Positions 62,384 through 64,000 of a stretch of DNA of 64,000 bases are shown piece after piece. This DNA comes from Anodontia alba (Eukaryota > Mollusca > Bivalvia > Lucinida > Lucinidae), in assembly GCA_964016985.1 (NCBI GenBank), contig OZ024830.1, positions 57,830,104 through 57,894,103 on the forward strand, read 5' to 3'. The notes beneath the pieces were generated by a model, which worked only from the letters and a program-made list of their open reading frames with translations, had not been told where the DNA came from and did no database searches. Positions within the stretch are counted from its first letter, which is position 1, and each line of letters opens with the position of its first letter. The translations under genes were made by a program, and so were the position numbers.

Positions 62384-62414
62384 GTAGGATTTTTGTTTAA
62401 ATTTTTTGTATTGT

Positions 62415-62760
62415 ATTTATCATAGGTCTAGATGAATTGTTTTTGTTGTTTGTTTTTTTCGGCCAGAAAGTGTTGATATTTGTTTCTGCACCCAACTTGT
62501 TGTAGGTGTTTGGCAAAAGCTCCTCACTGAGGCTTTTTATTCCCCTGTCATTTGAATAATGAAGGAAAGGGCATAAAGTGTTACCTCTGTCCCTCCGTCT
62601 CCATCCTCGTCCAAGATGGTGTTAGTAATTTGCATTTAAATTTTTTCAGGCATTAGCAATTTGCATTTAAGTTTTCAGGCAGGGACGTCCTTGTCCTTTG
62701 GACACAATTCTAGTCTTATTAGCACCCGTAACATGTCTATGGAGAAATAAGAAAAACAAT
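62415..62760. repeat. FB-A remnant with an inserted fragment
   Basis: ATAGGTCTAGATGAATTG and TATGGAGAAATAAGAAAAAC are FB-A arms. Between them GTCCCTCCGTCTCCATCC and TTAGCAATTTGCATTTAAG look like a J-type fragment. 62761-63299 shows nothing else recognised. Confidence 0.45.
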
Positions 62761-63299
62761 TACATGAATGTTTCTCTTATAGTATCAACATGAGAATGAG
62801 CAAACAGTTTGGACCCAGATCAGTTGTTGTGTCAAAAGTTATACTTTTTTTCCACTCACCCAACAGTTTTTAGACACGTAAAATGGTAGTTCAATGGATT
62901 TGTTCAATTTTGAACAAGTATAGTATGGATGTATAGAAATGATTTAAATTCTGGTGGTGTTACCCTAAAATTCCCCAGTTGGGCCATCCCCCCTGAGACT
63001 TTTCCTGGAAGCTCTTACTGATAATGTTACATATGGGTCCATTTCAAGTACATTTGTAGAAGGGCTGTCTGGTAAGTTTTTCTTAAGACCATGTTTTAGA
63101 GAAATTCCTGTATTTAATGTAAACAATGTAGACCCTGATCAGATACCAATTGTGATTTCCATTAAAAATAATGGCATTTTAGAACAAGATATTTTAATCA
63201 AAACAATTGTGAGACCCTCTTTTATTCTGCTCGGATCAGGAGGTTATGGGATCAAACCCCAGCCAGGTTTTACCAAAGACTTTCTAAAATTTATGCAAA

Positions 63300-63498
63300 T
63301 TAACCCTTCTCATGCTGAATAAATTGATGCCACGCCCACTTCTAATTTCCAGCCAATCAGATTACTTGATCTAGAAAATCACGTATTTAATGACAAACGG
63401 TGCAGATCCAGATCAGTTGGCTTCTTTAGAACCAACTGATCTGGATCTACACTGTTTGCTAAGACAAGGCATGTCGTGTTCAGCAAGAGAAGGGTTAA
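63300..63498. repeat. Family C MITE, copy 11
   Basis: TTAACCCTTCTCATGCTGAA to AGCAAGAGAAGGGTTAA; its AGCAAGAGAAGGG end matches the copy at 29159, a subfamily. Confidence 0.85.
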
Positions 63499-63744
63499 TA
63501 TTATTTGAGACTGGTCAAACCTCAAACCTGTATCAGTATAATGTGACTGGTGATAGTGTTACATCAGTTAATCCTGGGTGTGATACTGCAGTGAGATGGC
63601 ACTATAAAAAGTGTATCTGCTCCCACTGTCACATCCAGGCACTATCCCAACATGACTGAAAAATTGTTGACAGTGACATGAAATCTTAACTCAGCAACCC
63701 AACTTGTATCTTGCATACTGCTAAGACTTATTACTAATGTTTTC

Positions 63745-63989
63745 TTAACCCTTAAAGCGCCAAGAAAAACTGCATCTGAAAATGTCGTCTGTTTATGTCG
63801 TCTGCTGAATACTCTTGCAAACTTTTCAAACCTATTTTTGCATACAGGCAAACAGTGTGGACCCAGATCAGACTGCTCCTAAAGGAGCAGTCTGATCTGG
63901 GTCCAAACTGTTTGCAGAAATGACTTTTAAAGTAACCAGCAGACGACAAAGCAGAGGACAATGGTTGTGATTGGCGCTTTAAGGGTTAA
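63745..63989. repeat. Family G MITE, copy 4
   Basis: TTAACCCTTAAAGCGCCAAG to TTGGCGCTTTAAGGGTTAA. It differs from the copy at 23821 at only a few positions. Confidence 0.92.
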
Positions 63990-64000
63990 TGCTTAGCAAG

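Noticed and set aside
62384..64000. Search for the last coding exon
   Set aside because: No frame with the expected C-terminal pattern and acceptor was found; the region holds MITEs only, so the gene continues past the window.

Overview
The window is eukaryotic. One spliced gene on the + strand runs almost from end to end and carries only about 2.8 kb of coding sequence in 64 kb. Everything else is intron, and most of the intron sequence I could classify is repeats. The repeats (tRNA-headed SINEs with a shared body, hairpin-headed elements with GTCC microsatellites, and very many short foldback elements) point to a lophotrochozoan, most likely a bivalve mollusc. The lineage is an inference from repeat style, not from a database match.

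The gene: 18 coding exons were traced from an ATG at 280 to a donor at 62384. Every junction is GT-AG and keeps the frame, giving 933 complete codons; at least one more coding exon lies beyond position 64000. The protein reads as a glycoside hydrolase family 63-like protein of the type found in many bacteria and in yeast YMR196W. Hallmarks are [19 protein letters not shown], the W-D pair in exon 11, [20 protein letters not shown], and [11 protein letters not shown]. It has no signal peptide or membrane segment at its N-terminus, so it is not the ER-anchored glucosidase I (MOGS). Exon 6 stands out: a phase 1-1 cassette of about 91 codons encodes a basic, Ser-rich, probably disordered insert in the middle of the N-terminal half. 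Skipping it would restore a continuous enzyme.

Layout: intron 1 (411-6585), intron 2 (6755-9717), intron 4 (10939-24229, 13.3 kb), intron 5 (24303-28586), intron 9 (34335-38066), intron 10 (38292-43640) and intron 17 (57099-62203) are the large ones. They contain: (i) an AGATAAG-ended foldback family (here FB-A, about 30 copies); (ii) a longer foldback family ending in ACGAAAACAYGCCTAT (FB-D, 9 copies); (iii) several families flanked by TTAA that look like piggyBac-type MITEs (C, G, H, K); (iv) TA-flanked mariner-like MITEs (B, L, M); (v) a CAGGGCCC-ended family (I); (vi) four SINE families (S1-S4), many with visible target-site duplications; and (vii) hairpin-headed elements (J) that contain tandem units of about 155 or about 320 bp.

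Main points for a second look: the exon 6 cassette; a decayed tandem copy of exon 17 with an internal stop; two palindromic core modules shared by foldback families with different ends; and unrelated-sequence J arrays that share a 155-bp period and a GAGTTATGSCCCTTTG motif.
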